Assembly: GCA_026387795.1 (NCBI GenBank)
Contig: JAPLLA010000017.1
Coordinates: forward strand, 30,642 to 87,403
Source: Candidatus Saganbacteria bacterium
GTDB taxonomy: Bacteria; Margulisbacteria; WOR-1; JAPLLA01
DNA: 56,762 nt
Direction of reading: 5' to 3'
Each line of letters begins with the position of its first letter. Position 1 is the stretch's first letter. This document shows positions 34,271-42,415 of this stretch, piece after piece. A program made the translations under genes and the position numbers. Below the pieces are notes generated by a model that was not told the DNA's origin, ran no database searches, and was given only the letters and a program-made list of their open reading frames with translations.

Positions 34271-35524
34271 TTAAGAAGTAAGCCCTAGCTTTCCCCTTAG
34301 TGCAGCGGTCTGAAACTGATCTGGAAGATGGTTAAAAAAACTGCGGCGCAGCTGCTGGTCCGGATATTCACTTGGGTCAAATACGCTTTTCTTAAAAACA
34401 TTGACAACCCTTATCATTGCCTCGCGGCTAAAATCGCCCTTCTGCATAAAAAGCACAAAAGCCCTCTCGCCAAGATCAAAATTTAATTCCCGATCTTCCA
34501 AAATAGACAATAGGTCTTGGGTGGAAACCGCAGAGTCATCCAGCTTCTGGGAAGCGCCGTCTTCTCCCTTCCAATGCTTAATCTTCTGTTCAATAACTTT
34601 CCAGTCTTCTGCTTCTCTGTGTGCAAACCGTAGCTGCAATTCTTCTTTGTCTAAACAACTCGCGAAAGCTCCAAAACGATCAACATAGGCCCACTGCCAG
34701 TATTGTTCCCGGAAATTTGTTTCCAGCTCGGCCAGCGTAATTTGCACTGCACCAAAAGAGTCGCCTTCAACATCTGCACCTCTAGGATATCCGCTATAAA
34801 ATCCCATACTCTTTAATAAGCCGAACATTTTATCTATGCGTGCTTGTACTGCCGGCCGCACAATCCCTTCTTCAAAGCTTTCATAATCCTGCCAACCATA
34901 TAATATATAGAAAGCAAATGCTCCCTGCGGATCTTCTCCCAAGGCGCGTGCAACCTTGGCTGCAGTTAAAAACCCGCGCGCAACCAATTCCCTGGAAAGA
35001 TGCCTCCCCTCACGAATTTTAATTGAGCCGCAAGTATACAAAGACAAAGATCTTGCTGCCCGTTGATACAGGGTATGAAAATACCCCAGTTCATACTCTC
35101 CACCGCTGCCATCGCGATAGATAAACTTAAACACTAAATACGGGTCTTTTCTGTCTGCCACAGAAGGGTCCTGTTTTATTTTCCCGTTCAAACCAATACT
35201 AACACTGGGGAGAATCCCTTCTGGAAGCGGTCGGCCCAATTCTGGGTTTTCTAATTTTACTGTATGGGGTGCTTGTATTAGCTCCAAATCCTGATCCGGA
35301 GCCAGTTGGGCAAAATTAAAGCCAAAAAAATAAAAAGCTTCCAACTTAGCAACCAATGCCCTGTTTTCCGCATCGTTTAATCCTTCTACTTTTGAGGTTT
35401 GTGCTAGGCTGGCCTGGACTTGTGCCAAGTTTCCAATCCTTTTTCCTTTAAAAACCAGGGGTTTTTGGTCCGCTTTTTGGCGGGCTGCGAGTTCAAAAAC
35501 ATTTGCTGCGGGTGTTACGCTCAT
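34271..35524 (-). CDS. Protein of unknown function, coupled to the PRPP-synthetase-like gene
   Basis: 417 residues with no signal peptide, transmembrane helix or cysteine cluster. Parts are rich in aromatic residues (AFYFFGFNFAQLAPDQDL, FREQYWQWAYVDRFGAF), and the sequence mixes short strands with charged helices. No catalytic signature was recognised. The ATG overlaps the TGA of the upstream gene (ATGA at 35521-35524), so it is translationally coupled to the enlarged PRPP-synthetase-like protein and probably works with it. It should be transcribed from the sigma-28-like promoter at 37674. Confidence 0.7.
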   Translation of the reverse strand: MSVTPAANVFELAARQKADQKPLVFKGKRIGNLAQVQASLAQTSKVEGLNDAENRALVAKLEAFYFFGFNFAQLAPDQDLELIQAPHTVKLENPELGRPLPEGILPSVSIGLNGKIKQDPSVADRKDPYLVFKFIYRDGSGGEYELGYFHTLYQRAARSLSLYTCGSIKIREGRHLSRELVARGFLTAAKVARALGEDPQGAFAFYILYGWQDYESFEEGIVRPAVQARIDKMFGLLKSMGFYSGYPRGADVEGDSFGAVQITLAELETNFREQYWQWAYVDRFGAFASCLDKEELQLRFAHREAEDWKVIEQKIKHWKGEDGASQKLDDSAVSTQDLLSILEDRELNFDLGERAFVLFMQKGDFSREAMIRVVNVFKKSVFDPSEYPDQQLRRSFFNHLPDQFQTAALRGKLGLTS

Positions 35525-37644
35525 TTTTTAGCTGCCCCTTCATACTCGTGGTCTTCCAAAGAATCTCCTTGTATAATCCTGGTGCAAACTCCAGCCAAGA
35601 GCTCTGCAGTAGAAATAACTTTAATTTTTTCTTTTGCAATAATATTTTCAGCAGGAACATTAATTGAATCCGTAAAAATAATCCCATCTATATAGCGGCT
35701 GGCTTGGAAGCGGATAAGGGCATTAACAGTGAACCCATCTTCTTCTACCTTGACATAATCTTCCAGTTTTTTACCCTGTTTTTTAAAAAATACCTTTAAA
35801 TCCTCAAATTCTTCTTTTGCTTCTGCGTCCTTGGCCTTGTCTTTATTTTCCCAATAAAGCTTAACATCCGAGAACACTCCATGAGTCATGGCTACATACA
35901 CCCCTTTTGCTTTTCCTGCTTCCATAGAGTTGTCAATTCTAATCGTAGTATCATAAAAAGATGAAATATAATCAAAAAGGACTCCCAGGCTTAAAGTAAT
36001 CTCCTCTGCCTTCTCTACCACTCCTTCTTCTGGGGCCTTTCCTCTTGCTGCCAAAAAGCCAACAATTCCAGTAAGCATCTCTCTTACTGCTGGAGTATTG
36101 GGGCTCAGGGCCACAGTAATTCTAAAATTACGGAGGGCTTCGTTGTAAACATCCTCTTTTGTCCATCCATTTTTAAGCGGCCTGGCTGCACCAATAATCG
36201 TGCCGCCGGAATCTACCATATCGTCAAAAATGATAACGTCTCTATCTGCAAATCTTCCTGCAATCGCCAAAGCAAGCGCTTCCCCTGCCCTGGGCCGTTC
36301 TTTGCTCACAGCCACAAAATCCGCTTTCGGGCCAAAAACCTCCAGCCCCATCCAGCGCGCAGATTTGAGCCTCCCTGCATCTGCCGCCCCAACCACAGGA
36401 TCATTCTTAAACCAACCCGAAGCCCCTCTTATTAAATCTTTGATTGTGTCCGCAATTGCTTTAAAAGCTGTAATATGCTGGAAAGGAATATCTACAAAGC
36501 CTTGGGTTGCTGCAGCGTGCAGATCAAGGCTTACAATCTGGGTGGCACCTGCAGTAACCAGCATATTTGCCACTAGTTTTGCCGCAATCGCTTCTCTTAC
36601 CTTTGCCTTTCTCTCCTGGCGGTTATATGGAAGGTACGGAATAACAGCTACAACTTCTTTGGCACCGCGCTTTTTTGCGGTATAAATCATAAGCAATAGC
36701 TCAACTAAATCCCTGTTTACGCTTCCTGTATTGCAGGTTTGAAAAACATAGGCTTTTTTCCCTTTAACACAACTTTCTTTCCCTAGATCCATATTGATTG
36801 CCCCTGTCTTAGCATCACGGGAAACTACTAGGCCTGCTGAATGGGACATGATTCCATTTCTAAACATTTTGCTTACTATTTCCTTACCAATCGCTTTAAA
36901 ATTTTCACCAATAAAATAAACGATTGGCAAATGAGTCTCTAGTGTTTCCTTATCCAAAGAGCATGCTTTGGCAAAAAGGTAAGGCGCAATGGCTTGGCTA
37001 AAAATCTTCCCCTGCAAAAGGAGCAGACTAGTTGCTTTATCTAAGCTAATGTCTCCTACCTTAAGAACATCCAGTCCAGCAGCATTAAAAAGGAGATTTA
37101 ACATCAATTTAAAGAAATCCGCCTCGTAATCACCTGTTCCCGGCTTTTCTTCAATATAGGGGAGCTGCGGGCAGAGCAATTCTACTTTTCTGGCAGAAGC
37201 TCTTTTTGCGGCATCAATTAACAAAAGCGTTTCCATCAGTTTTTCGTTGATGTCCCCTTTGCTAAAATCCTGGACAATAACCACATTTTGCCCTCTTACA
37301 CTTTCTCCAACCCGTGCATAGATTTCGCCGTTTCGAAATCTCTTTATTTCCGCACCTGTGGTCCTATAATGATTGCGCCTTGTAAAGGCTTCGGTTTCTT
37401 CTTGGCAGTCGCTCCCCGCAATAAAAGTAGTATAAGAAACATCTTTAAAATGAAGCGGGGGCTGTTCTTTTAACATCCTGGCAAGCGTAGGCGCGGATTT
37501 TTCACGCCAAGCCGAATATGCTGCTCTGAGCGTAATCGTAGTAAGGCGGTTGGAGGCTAAGCGCACATTGTGCCCTGCCACTTCCAAGGCCCAGGCACCC
37601 GCTATTTTTGCCACTTCTTTAAGTTGTGACCCAGAAACGAACAT
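35521..37644 (-). CDS. Enlarged PRPP-synthetase-like protein with a duplicated N-domain
   Basis: 707 residues, more than twice the length of ordinary ribose-phosphate pyrophosphokinase. An N-terminal Prs-like domain (about 60-200, GEIYARVGESVRGQNVVIVQ, METLLLIDAAKRASARK) lacks the catalytic PYxxYxRQDRK stretch. A second copy (about 235-400) has PYLPYNRQERK and LDLHAAATQGFVDIP, followed by the PRPP loop DVIIFDDMVDSGGTI. About 120 further residues are inserted before a Prs-like end (KIKVISTAELLAGVCTRI). The second half may be active; the first may be regulatory. It is transcribed from a clear sigma-28-like promoter and coupled to the 417-residue protein. Confidence 0.8.
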   Translation of the reverse strand: MFVSGSQLKEVAKIAGAWALEVAGHNVRLASNRLTTITLRAAYSAWREKSAPTLARMLKEQPPLHFKDVSYTTFIAGSDCQEETEAFTRRNHYRTTGAEIKRFRNGEIYARVGESVRGQNVVIVQDFSKGDINEKLMETLLLIDAAKRASARKVELLCPQLPYIEEKPGTGDYEADFFKLMLNLLFNAAGLDVLKVGDISLDKATSLLLLQGKIFSQAIAPYLFAKACSLDKETLETHLPIVYFIGENFKAIGKEIVSKMFRNGIMSHSAGLVVSRDAKTGAINMDLGKESCVKGKKAYVFQTCNTGSVNRDLVELLLMIYTAKKRGAKEVVAVIPYLPYNRQERKAKVREAIAAKLVANMLVTAGATQIVSLDLHAAATQGFVDIPFQHITAFKAIADTIKDLIRGASGWFKNDPVVGAADAGRLKSARWMGLEVFGPKADFVAVSKERPRAGEALALAIAGRFADRDVIIFDDMVDSGGTIIGAARPLKNGWTKEDVYNEALRNFRITVALSPNTPAVREMLTGIVGFLAARGKAPEEGVVEKAEEITLSLGVLFDYISSFYDTTIRIDNSMEAGKAKGVYVAMTHGVFSDVKLYWENKDKAKDAEAKEEFEDLKVFFKKQGKKLEDYVKVEEDGFTVNALIRFQASRYIDGIIFTDSINVPAENIIAKEKIKVISTAELLAGVCTRIIQGDSLEDHEYEGAAKK

Positions 37645-37673
37645 GGTAACTCCCTTATAAAATACCTATATAT

Positions 37674-37702
37674 TTATCGGCAGGGGTAGGCCAAAATTTC
37701 AC
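37674..37702 (-). promoter_or_regulatory. Sigma-28-like promoter of the PRPP-synthetase-like unit
   Basis: On the minus strand, GTGAAA, 15 bp after GAAA, then GCCGATAA, the exact FliA -10 consensus. It stands back-to-back with another member at 37724. Confidence 0.75.
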
Positions 37703-37723
37703 TTAAAAAATTTTTTAATTTTG

Positions 37724-37752
37724 GTGAAATCTTACGGGATCTAGGGCGATAA
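37724..37752 (+). promoter_or_regulatory. Sigma-28-like promoter of the GH77-GH57 unit
   Basis: GTGAAA (37724-37729), 15 bp, GGCGATAA (37745-37752). It is divergent from the promoter at 37674-37702 with about 20 bases of A/T tracts between the two -35 boxes. Confidence 0.75.
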
Positions 37753-37760
37753 ACAAGTAG

Positions 37761-37796
37761 CGCCAAAAGAGCGGAATGTTCTTTTGGCGTTTTTTT
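37761..37796 (+). terminator. Terminator-like hairpin in the leader of the GH77-like gene
   Basis: CGCCAAAAGA (37761-37770) pairs perfectly with TCTTTTGGCG (37780-37789), followed by seven T. It begins within about 10 bases of the predicted start of the sigma-28-like transcript, so it cannot end an upstream gene on this strand. Attenuation, or a second promoter downstream (TATACA at 37801), is possible. Confidence 0.65.
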
Positions 37797-37828
37797 GGGC
37801 TATACATTAAATATAAGGGGGATCGATT

Positions 37829-39949
37829 ATGAATGCCGCATCAGCTGTCAGGGAAAGAAGTTTCATGCCTACATTTTCAATTTTTCAGCTTAGGTCAAAA
37901 GAAGTAAAGGACCTTGGGGCTGGAAATATGACTACTTTTAAAAAAGTAGTGGATCAGTTAATAAAAAGAGGAATTAGGCATATCTGCCTTCAGCCTATAC
38001 ATGAAACCTCTCCAGGCATGGCAAGTTTATTTAGCCGCACCAGCATGAACGCGCTTAGCCATAGAGTATTGGATTTAGCAGAAATACCGGAAATAAAGGG
38101 TTCCCGCCGTTTAAGTGCGGACCTAAGAAAAACCCTGACCCATGCAGAGGGTGTTACTGCCGGATCAAAAACAAATCTCGGGCTGGTAGAAGTAGAACAT
38201 CCTGCTTACTTGAGAAGAGCTTTTATGCGTTTTGCTGCACTTCCGGAAGATGCAGCACGGAAGCAAGAATCTTCTGCTTTTTGCAAAGAAAATTCATGGT
38301 GGCTGGATAAATACGCATATTTTAAAGCCTTAGAAGCATCCTATGGTGCAGTCCCAATGGAACAGTGGGACAAAGCATATGCTGATATGGAAAGCACAAA
38401 AGCAAAAGCTTTTATCCGCACACACCAAAACCAAATAAATTATTTCAAATATGTACAAATGGAAACTTACCGACAAGTAAAAGAAGCTCTTTCATATGCA
38501 AAAGCACAAGGGATGGAAGAAGTGGAGGCCTTGGTAGGAGTTGGAGTTGCAAGGCAAAGTGCTGAAGGATTCTTAATGCCTGAGATGTTTGATTTTACCC
38601 GCCAGATTGGCTGTTTTCCGGAACCGGAAAATGGTTACCCAATCCAGCTTTGGGGATTCCTTGCAGAAAAAGACAATGATGCTCTGCTGGAATTTAAAGT
38701 AAGAAGCTTCCAAGCCTTAAATGCCTTGGGGATTAATAGGATTGGGATTGACCATGCTTGCGGATTCTTGGGCGGATATACAACCTTTCCTGTCTACGAT
38801 CCAACGCTTATGGCCCAAGGAGAATATCGGGTATTAAAAGCAGACAATCCAAATGACGCAGAAGCAGCAGAAGCCGGCGGCCGCTGGGTTTTTAAGCCTG
38901 GGGAAGAGGAAGCGGAAAGAAAAGCATTTGCTAAAAAAGTCCTTTTTGCTTTACTGGAAAGAGTCCCGGGTATGAAGTTTACTGCTGAAACAGTTGGAGA
39001 CAAAAACCGCAGAGAAGCTTCGGAAGGAGCAATAGCTGCAGCAATTGAAGCAGGACACGACCTTACCCTAATGCGCGCACTACCCTGGGAAACTACCCCA
39101 CTTAGAGAATATGAAGCAACGGATCGCTTAAGCCACACCCACGACATGCCAGCATTAACAGGGCTTTTAACTGGTAAAGCCGGAGATCACAGCTATGGAT
39201 GGATTGATGGGGACAGAGTTTCTTCTATTCTTGCACGCTTAGGAATTCTTGCTCCAAAATTAAATGGCCCAATCGATGTTTCTAAGCTAAGCACTGAATT
39301 CATGGCTGAAATTTACAAAAGGGTTGTTGCAGGATCAGGTGCTGGAACAGTAGTTGTTCCTCTTTCTGCGCTATACACATTAACACCAGAACATTTAGAT
39401 GCGGAAAAATGGCAGTATACAAATATTCAGCCAGGTACCTCTGGAGAAGTAAATAACCCTATGGGAAATTGGGAACAAAGACTTCCAGAAATAGAAGATT
39501 TAGCAACTAGCGGAGAAGTTATTGCCCGTGCAACATCTGTAGAATCAAGACCATTTGGAGAAGTTATCACTCTTCATTCCGACACCTTCCAAACCCAGAT
39601 TAAAAAAGTAGAAGCAGAGTCAGTTTCTTACCAAGCTGCAAATGGAAATTGGACAGTATGGCAACCTACTCCTGGCATAAACCCCTTAATGGAAATGGCT
39701 GTCACTTATACCGGGCCAGAAATTACAAAAGGGTTTGAGAATAAAGCGTGGACGAAATATGCTATGTATGCGGTTGGTTTTGATCGTACCAAAGAGTATG
39801 TTTTTTATGACCTGGTTTCTGGTGAAAAACATTCAAGACATGGATCTGAACTTATAGCTCAAGAATTTTCCGTAGGGCTAAATACGGCTACAAAAGAAGA
39901 ACCAAATAGGAATCGCCATCATTTTGTAATTTATGAAGCTGTAGCTTAA
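37829..39949 (+). CDS. GH77 (4-alpha-glucanotransferase)-like protein
   Basis: 706 residues with no signal peptide. The core resembles amylomaltase. WWLDKYAYFKALEASYG and FKYVQMETYRQVKEAL match the lid region, PEMFDFTRQIGCFPE and QLWGF follow, the nucleophile Asp lies in INRIGIDHACGFLGG, the acid/base Glu in MKFTAETVGD, and the third acidic residue in LSHTHDMPALTGLL. The usual RIDHFRG and AEDLG are altered (GIDHACG, AETVG), so it is a divergent member. About 180 extra residues follow the barrel. It probably rearranges alpha-1,4-glucans in the cytosol. The ribosome site AAGGGGG precedes ATG 37829. A GH57-like gene follows 5 bases after its stop. Confidence 0.75.
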   Translation: MNAASAVRERSFMPTFSIFQLRSKEVKDLGAGNMTTFKKVVDQLIKRGIRHICLQPIHETSPGMASLFSRTSMNALSHRVLDLAEIPEIKGSRRLSADLRKTLTHAEGVTAGSKTNLGLVEVEHPAYLRRAFMRFAALPEDAARKQESSAFCKENSWWLDKYAYFKALEASYGAVPMEQWDKAYADMESTKAKAFIRTHQNQINYFKYVQMETYRQVKEALSYAKAQGMEEVEALVGVGVARQSAEGFLMPEMFDFTRQIGCFPEPENGYPIQLWGFLAEKDNDALLEFKVRSFQALNALGINRIGIDHACGFLGGYTTFPVYDPTLMAQGEYRVLKADNPNDAEAAEAGGRWVFKPGEEEAERKAFAKKVLFALLERVPGMKFTAETVGDKNRREASEGAIAAAIEAGHDLTLMRALPWETTPLREYEATDRLSHTHDMPALTGLLTGKAGDHSYGWIDGDRVSSILARLGILAPKLNGPIDVSKLSTEFMAEIYKRVVAGSGAGTVVVPLSALYTLTPEHLDAEKWQYTNIQPGTSGEVNNPMGNWEQRLPEIEDLATSGEVIARATSVESRPFGEVITLHSDTFQTQIKKVEAESVSYQAANGNWTVWQPTPGINPLMEMAVTYTGPEITKGFENKAWTKYAMYAVGFDRTKEYVFYDLVSGEKHSRHGSELIAQEFSVGLNTATKEEPNRNRHHFVIYEAVA

Positions 39950-39954
39950 AACCA

Positions 39955-41421
39955 ATGGGAATTAAAGAAGTATCCGGAGTAATCCATGGCCATTTTTACC
40001 AGCCTTGGAGGATCGCACCTTTCAGCCGGATCCCGCATACTTTAATCGCCCGGCAAAAAAAAGAGCCAAACCCTGGTAAATGTTTTAACTGGACCGAACT
40101 GATTGCCCAACAATGTTATCTGGCTTTAATGAATGGGGATCCAGCCCAAAGCGCATACCGCCATATGTCTTTTAACTTTGGCCCAACCTTGATTGAACAG
40201 CTAAAAATATTGTGCCCCGGGTTTTTAGGACAGTTAATAGAAGCTGACAGCTTAAGCAGAAATGCTATTGCCCAGGCATTTTTCCATACCATCCTCCCCT
40301 TGGACATGCCACAGGACCAGCTCATCCAAGTAGCCTGGGGAAAAGATTATTTTAGCCATACATTCAAAAGAACTCCCGAAGCAATGTGGCTGCCAGAAGC
40401 TGCAGTAAGCCTTGAACTTTTAAGCTTTATTGCTGCTTTAGGAATGAAATATGCCATCATTTCTCCTACTGCAGTAAAAAGGGTAAAAGAATTGGGGACA
40501 TGGAAAGATGTCAAACTAACCGCCGAAGGCCGGCCGGATTTATTGCCAGGCCAGCCATATCAAGTGCGGGGTCTGGATCCTAATTTCTACGTTTTTGTTT
40601 TTGACCCGGAACTTTATCATTTAACAGACCAAACCGAATTTTTAAATGCTCCTCCTTCTCCAAATTGGGTGGATGTTTTCAGAAAAAGACTGGGACAAAG
40701 CGGATTTATTACTATGGCAACAGACGGGGAGTTTTTTGGACACCACCGTAAAAAGGGAGCAGAAAACCTTCTCGCTCTATTCCACCAAAAAAATCCCGGG
40801 ATAAGATTTACAAACTATGGGACGGTCTTGGAAGAAGCGCTTTGTCCGCCAAGGGAAGTAGGCGTAATAGAGCTAAATCCTGAATCTTCGTGGAGCTGCT
40901 CTCACGGGTTTGGCCGCTGGGACAATGGCTGCGGCTGTAACAAAGAAAACGAATGGAGAAGGCCGCTTAGAGAAGCACTGCAATGGCTGGCACTGCAGTT
41001 TGACGATACCTTTATTAAGGAAACTCAAACTACCTTCCCATTTCCATTAAAGCCCAAAGTCAAATATATTCAAGTTTTAACTGGGGCAAAAACATTTCAT
41101 CAATTCTTGGCAGAGCAATCTGTTCGGCCAAATTTAACCCCCGCGGAATTTGCCATTCATTCTGCACTTTGTAACGCCATGGTGCCAAGGTATGCCATGT
41201 TTGTGAGCTGCGCTTGGTTTTTTGAGGGGATGGGGCTTGAAGCCGATATCTCTCTAGGTTTTGCTGCAGAACTGGCAAGAACACTTCTCCCTTTTAAACC
41301 AAAAATAGAACAGGAGCTTAGATCAAGGCTTGCTCTGGTTAAAAATCCCGGGCATGAAAAAAGGCATCAGCTTCCAGACGCCGCCCATATTTATGACAAT
41401 ATAATTGCTCTTGCTGCATAA
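39955..41421 (+). CDS. GH57-like glycoside hydrolase, DUF3536-type relative
   Basis: 488 residues. GH57 landmarks are HGHFYQPWR at the N-terminus, MWLPEAAVSLELLSFIAALGMKY (as MWLPEAAVSLELL), the TDGEFFGHHRKKGAENL stretch with catalytic-type acidic residue, and SSWSCSHGFGRWDNGCGC. These recall GH57/DUF3536 proteins, which are usually longer (about 800 residues); the C-terminal region here is short. Family members act on alpha-glucans. It follows the GH77-like gene within 5 bases and is surely cotranscribed, suggesting joint work on a storage polysaccharide. No signal peptide. Confidence 0.8.
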   Translation: MGIKEVSGVIHGHFYQPWRIAPFSRIPHTLIARQKKEPNPGKCFNWTELIAQQCYLALMNGDPAQSAYRHMSFNFGPTLIEQLKILCPGFLGQLIEADSLSRNAIAQAFFHTILPLDMPQDQLIQVAWGKDYFSHTFKRTPEAMWLPEAAVSLELLSFIAALGMKYAIISPTAVKRVKELGTWKDVKLTAEGRPDLLPGQPYQVRGLDPNFYVFVFDPELYHLTDQTEFLNAPPSPNWVDVFRKRLGQSGFITMATDGEFFGHHRKKGAENLLALFHQKNPGIRFTNYGTVLEEALCPPREVGVIELNPESSWSCSHGFGRWDNGCGCNKENEWRRPLREALQWLALQFDDTFIKETQTTFPFPLKPKVKYIQVLTGAKTFHQFLAEQSVRPNLTPAEFAIHSALCNAMVPRYAMFVSCAWFFEGMGLEADISLGFAAELARTLLPFKPKIEQELRSRLALVKNPGHEKRHQLPDAAHIYDNIIALAA

Positions 41422-41442
41422 AATTTAAGCGCCCCATAAGTA

Positions 41443-41472
41443 TTTACATTTAATATTTATCGGAGCTATAAT
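41443..41472 (+). promoter_or_regulatory. Housekeeping promoter of the bactofilin-like gene
   Basis: TTTACA (41443-41448), 18 bp, TATAAT (41467-41472). Start ATG 41494 follows AAAGGGGTGG. Confidence 0.5.
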
Positions 41473-41493
41473 CTACTCCGAAAGGGGTGGTTT

Positions 41494-42342
41494 ATGAAAT
41501 TTTGGAAGCCTATTTTCCTTTGCCTCGCGTTAATTATGACTCTTTCTGTTTCCGCCTCCATTGCTTCTGCTGCTAATAACGAGATTACCAAAATCGGGTC
41601 CGACGTATTTATTGCCAAAGATGTAAGCGTAGATAAGGTTTCGGTCATTGGGGGCTCGGCAAAAATCGACGGACAAATTCAAGGAGACGTAGCAGCAATT
41701 GGTGGTTCGGTAATTTTGGGAGATACCGCCACTGTGCTTGGGGACGTTGTTGCCATAGGTGGAACCGTACAAAAAGCACCAAATACGATCATTAAAGGTG
41801 ACATTGTGGAAATCGCCATCCCTGGACACCAAGCTGTAGTTGGCGCCATGAATAAAGGGGAGCTCCCTCTTCTTGGCATAAGCATTGCGATCTTTTGCCT
41901 TTTGGCTTTTGTATGTGCATTAATCCTGGCTTTAGTCGTAGTAGGCTTTTATACCAAACAAATCGGGAACGCTTCTTTTGCTTGTGAAAAAAGCGCTTGG
42001 AGATGTTTCTGGGCTGGGGTATTAGGATTAATCCTTATTGTCCCCATTACCTTACTTTTGTTAATCAGTCTGATAGGGATTGTATTTATCCCTCTCTGGA
42101 TCATGTTGGTAGTAGCAGCTCTCTTCTTTGGCAAAGTTGTCATGTCCCAGCTAATCGGGAAAAAACTGCTACACTTCTTTAAAGTTGCCAAAAAACCGAT
42201 GATGCTTGAAGTGGCTTTTGGAATAATAGTTTTGGCTTTTATTTCAATGATCCCGTTTATCGGCGGATTGATTAAAATGATTCTTATTACCATTGCCTTG
42301 GGAGGAGTAATCCTTACCAGGTTTGGAGCGGAAAAAGCGTAA
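41494..42342 (+). CDS. Membrane protein with bactofilin-like N-terminal repeats
   Basis: 282 residues. The signal peptide (about 1-26) ends ASIASAA. Residues about 35-110 form short repeats of hexapeptide/beta-helix type (VSVIGGSAKIDGQIQGDVAAI, in pieces: AAIGGSVILGD, VVAIGGTVQK), as in bactofilins and polymer-forming proteins. Four or so transmembrane helices follow (about 125-275). The combination of an exported beta-helix and a membrane domain suggests an envelope scaffold. The exact role is unknown. A strong bidirectional terminator follows. Confidence 0.75.
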   Translation: MKFWKPIFLCLALIMTLSVSASIASAANNEITKIGSDVFIAKDVSVDKVSVIGGSAKIDGQIQGDVAAIGGSVILGDTATVLGDVVAIGGTVQKAPNTIIKGDIVEIAIPGHQAVVGAMNKGELPLLGISIAIFCLLAFVCALILALVVVGFYTKQIGNASFACEKSAWRCFWAGVLGLILIVPITLLLLISLIGIVFIPLWIMLVVAALFFGKVVMSQLIGKKLLHFFKVAKKPMMLEVAFGIIVLAFISMIPFIGGLIKMILITIALGGVILTRFGAEKA

Positions 42343-42364
42343 CGGTTAACTGTAACGAAACATA

Positions 42365-42403
42365 AACAAAGGCGCCCCGACGTAACGTCGGGACGCCTTT
42401 GTT
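42365..42403. terminator. Bidirectional terminator between convergent genes
   Basis: The long stem has arms AACAAAGGCG..CCCGACGT and ACGTCGGG..CGCCTTTGTT. It is A-rich on the left and T-rich on the right, so it can serve both the bactofilin-like gene and the flavodiiron gene. Confidence 0.75.
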
Positions 42404-42415
42404 GTATCCAAATTG

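Noticed and set aside
41452-41463. Minus-strand CCGATAAATATT that looks like a further sigma-28-like -10
   Set aside because: There is no GAAA-like box 15 bp upstream and it would point into the end of the GH57 gene. A normal TTTACA-TATAAT promoter faces the other way at the same place.
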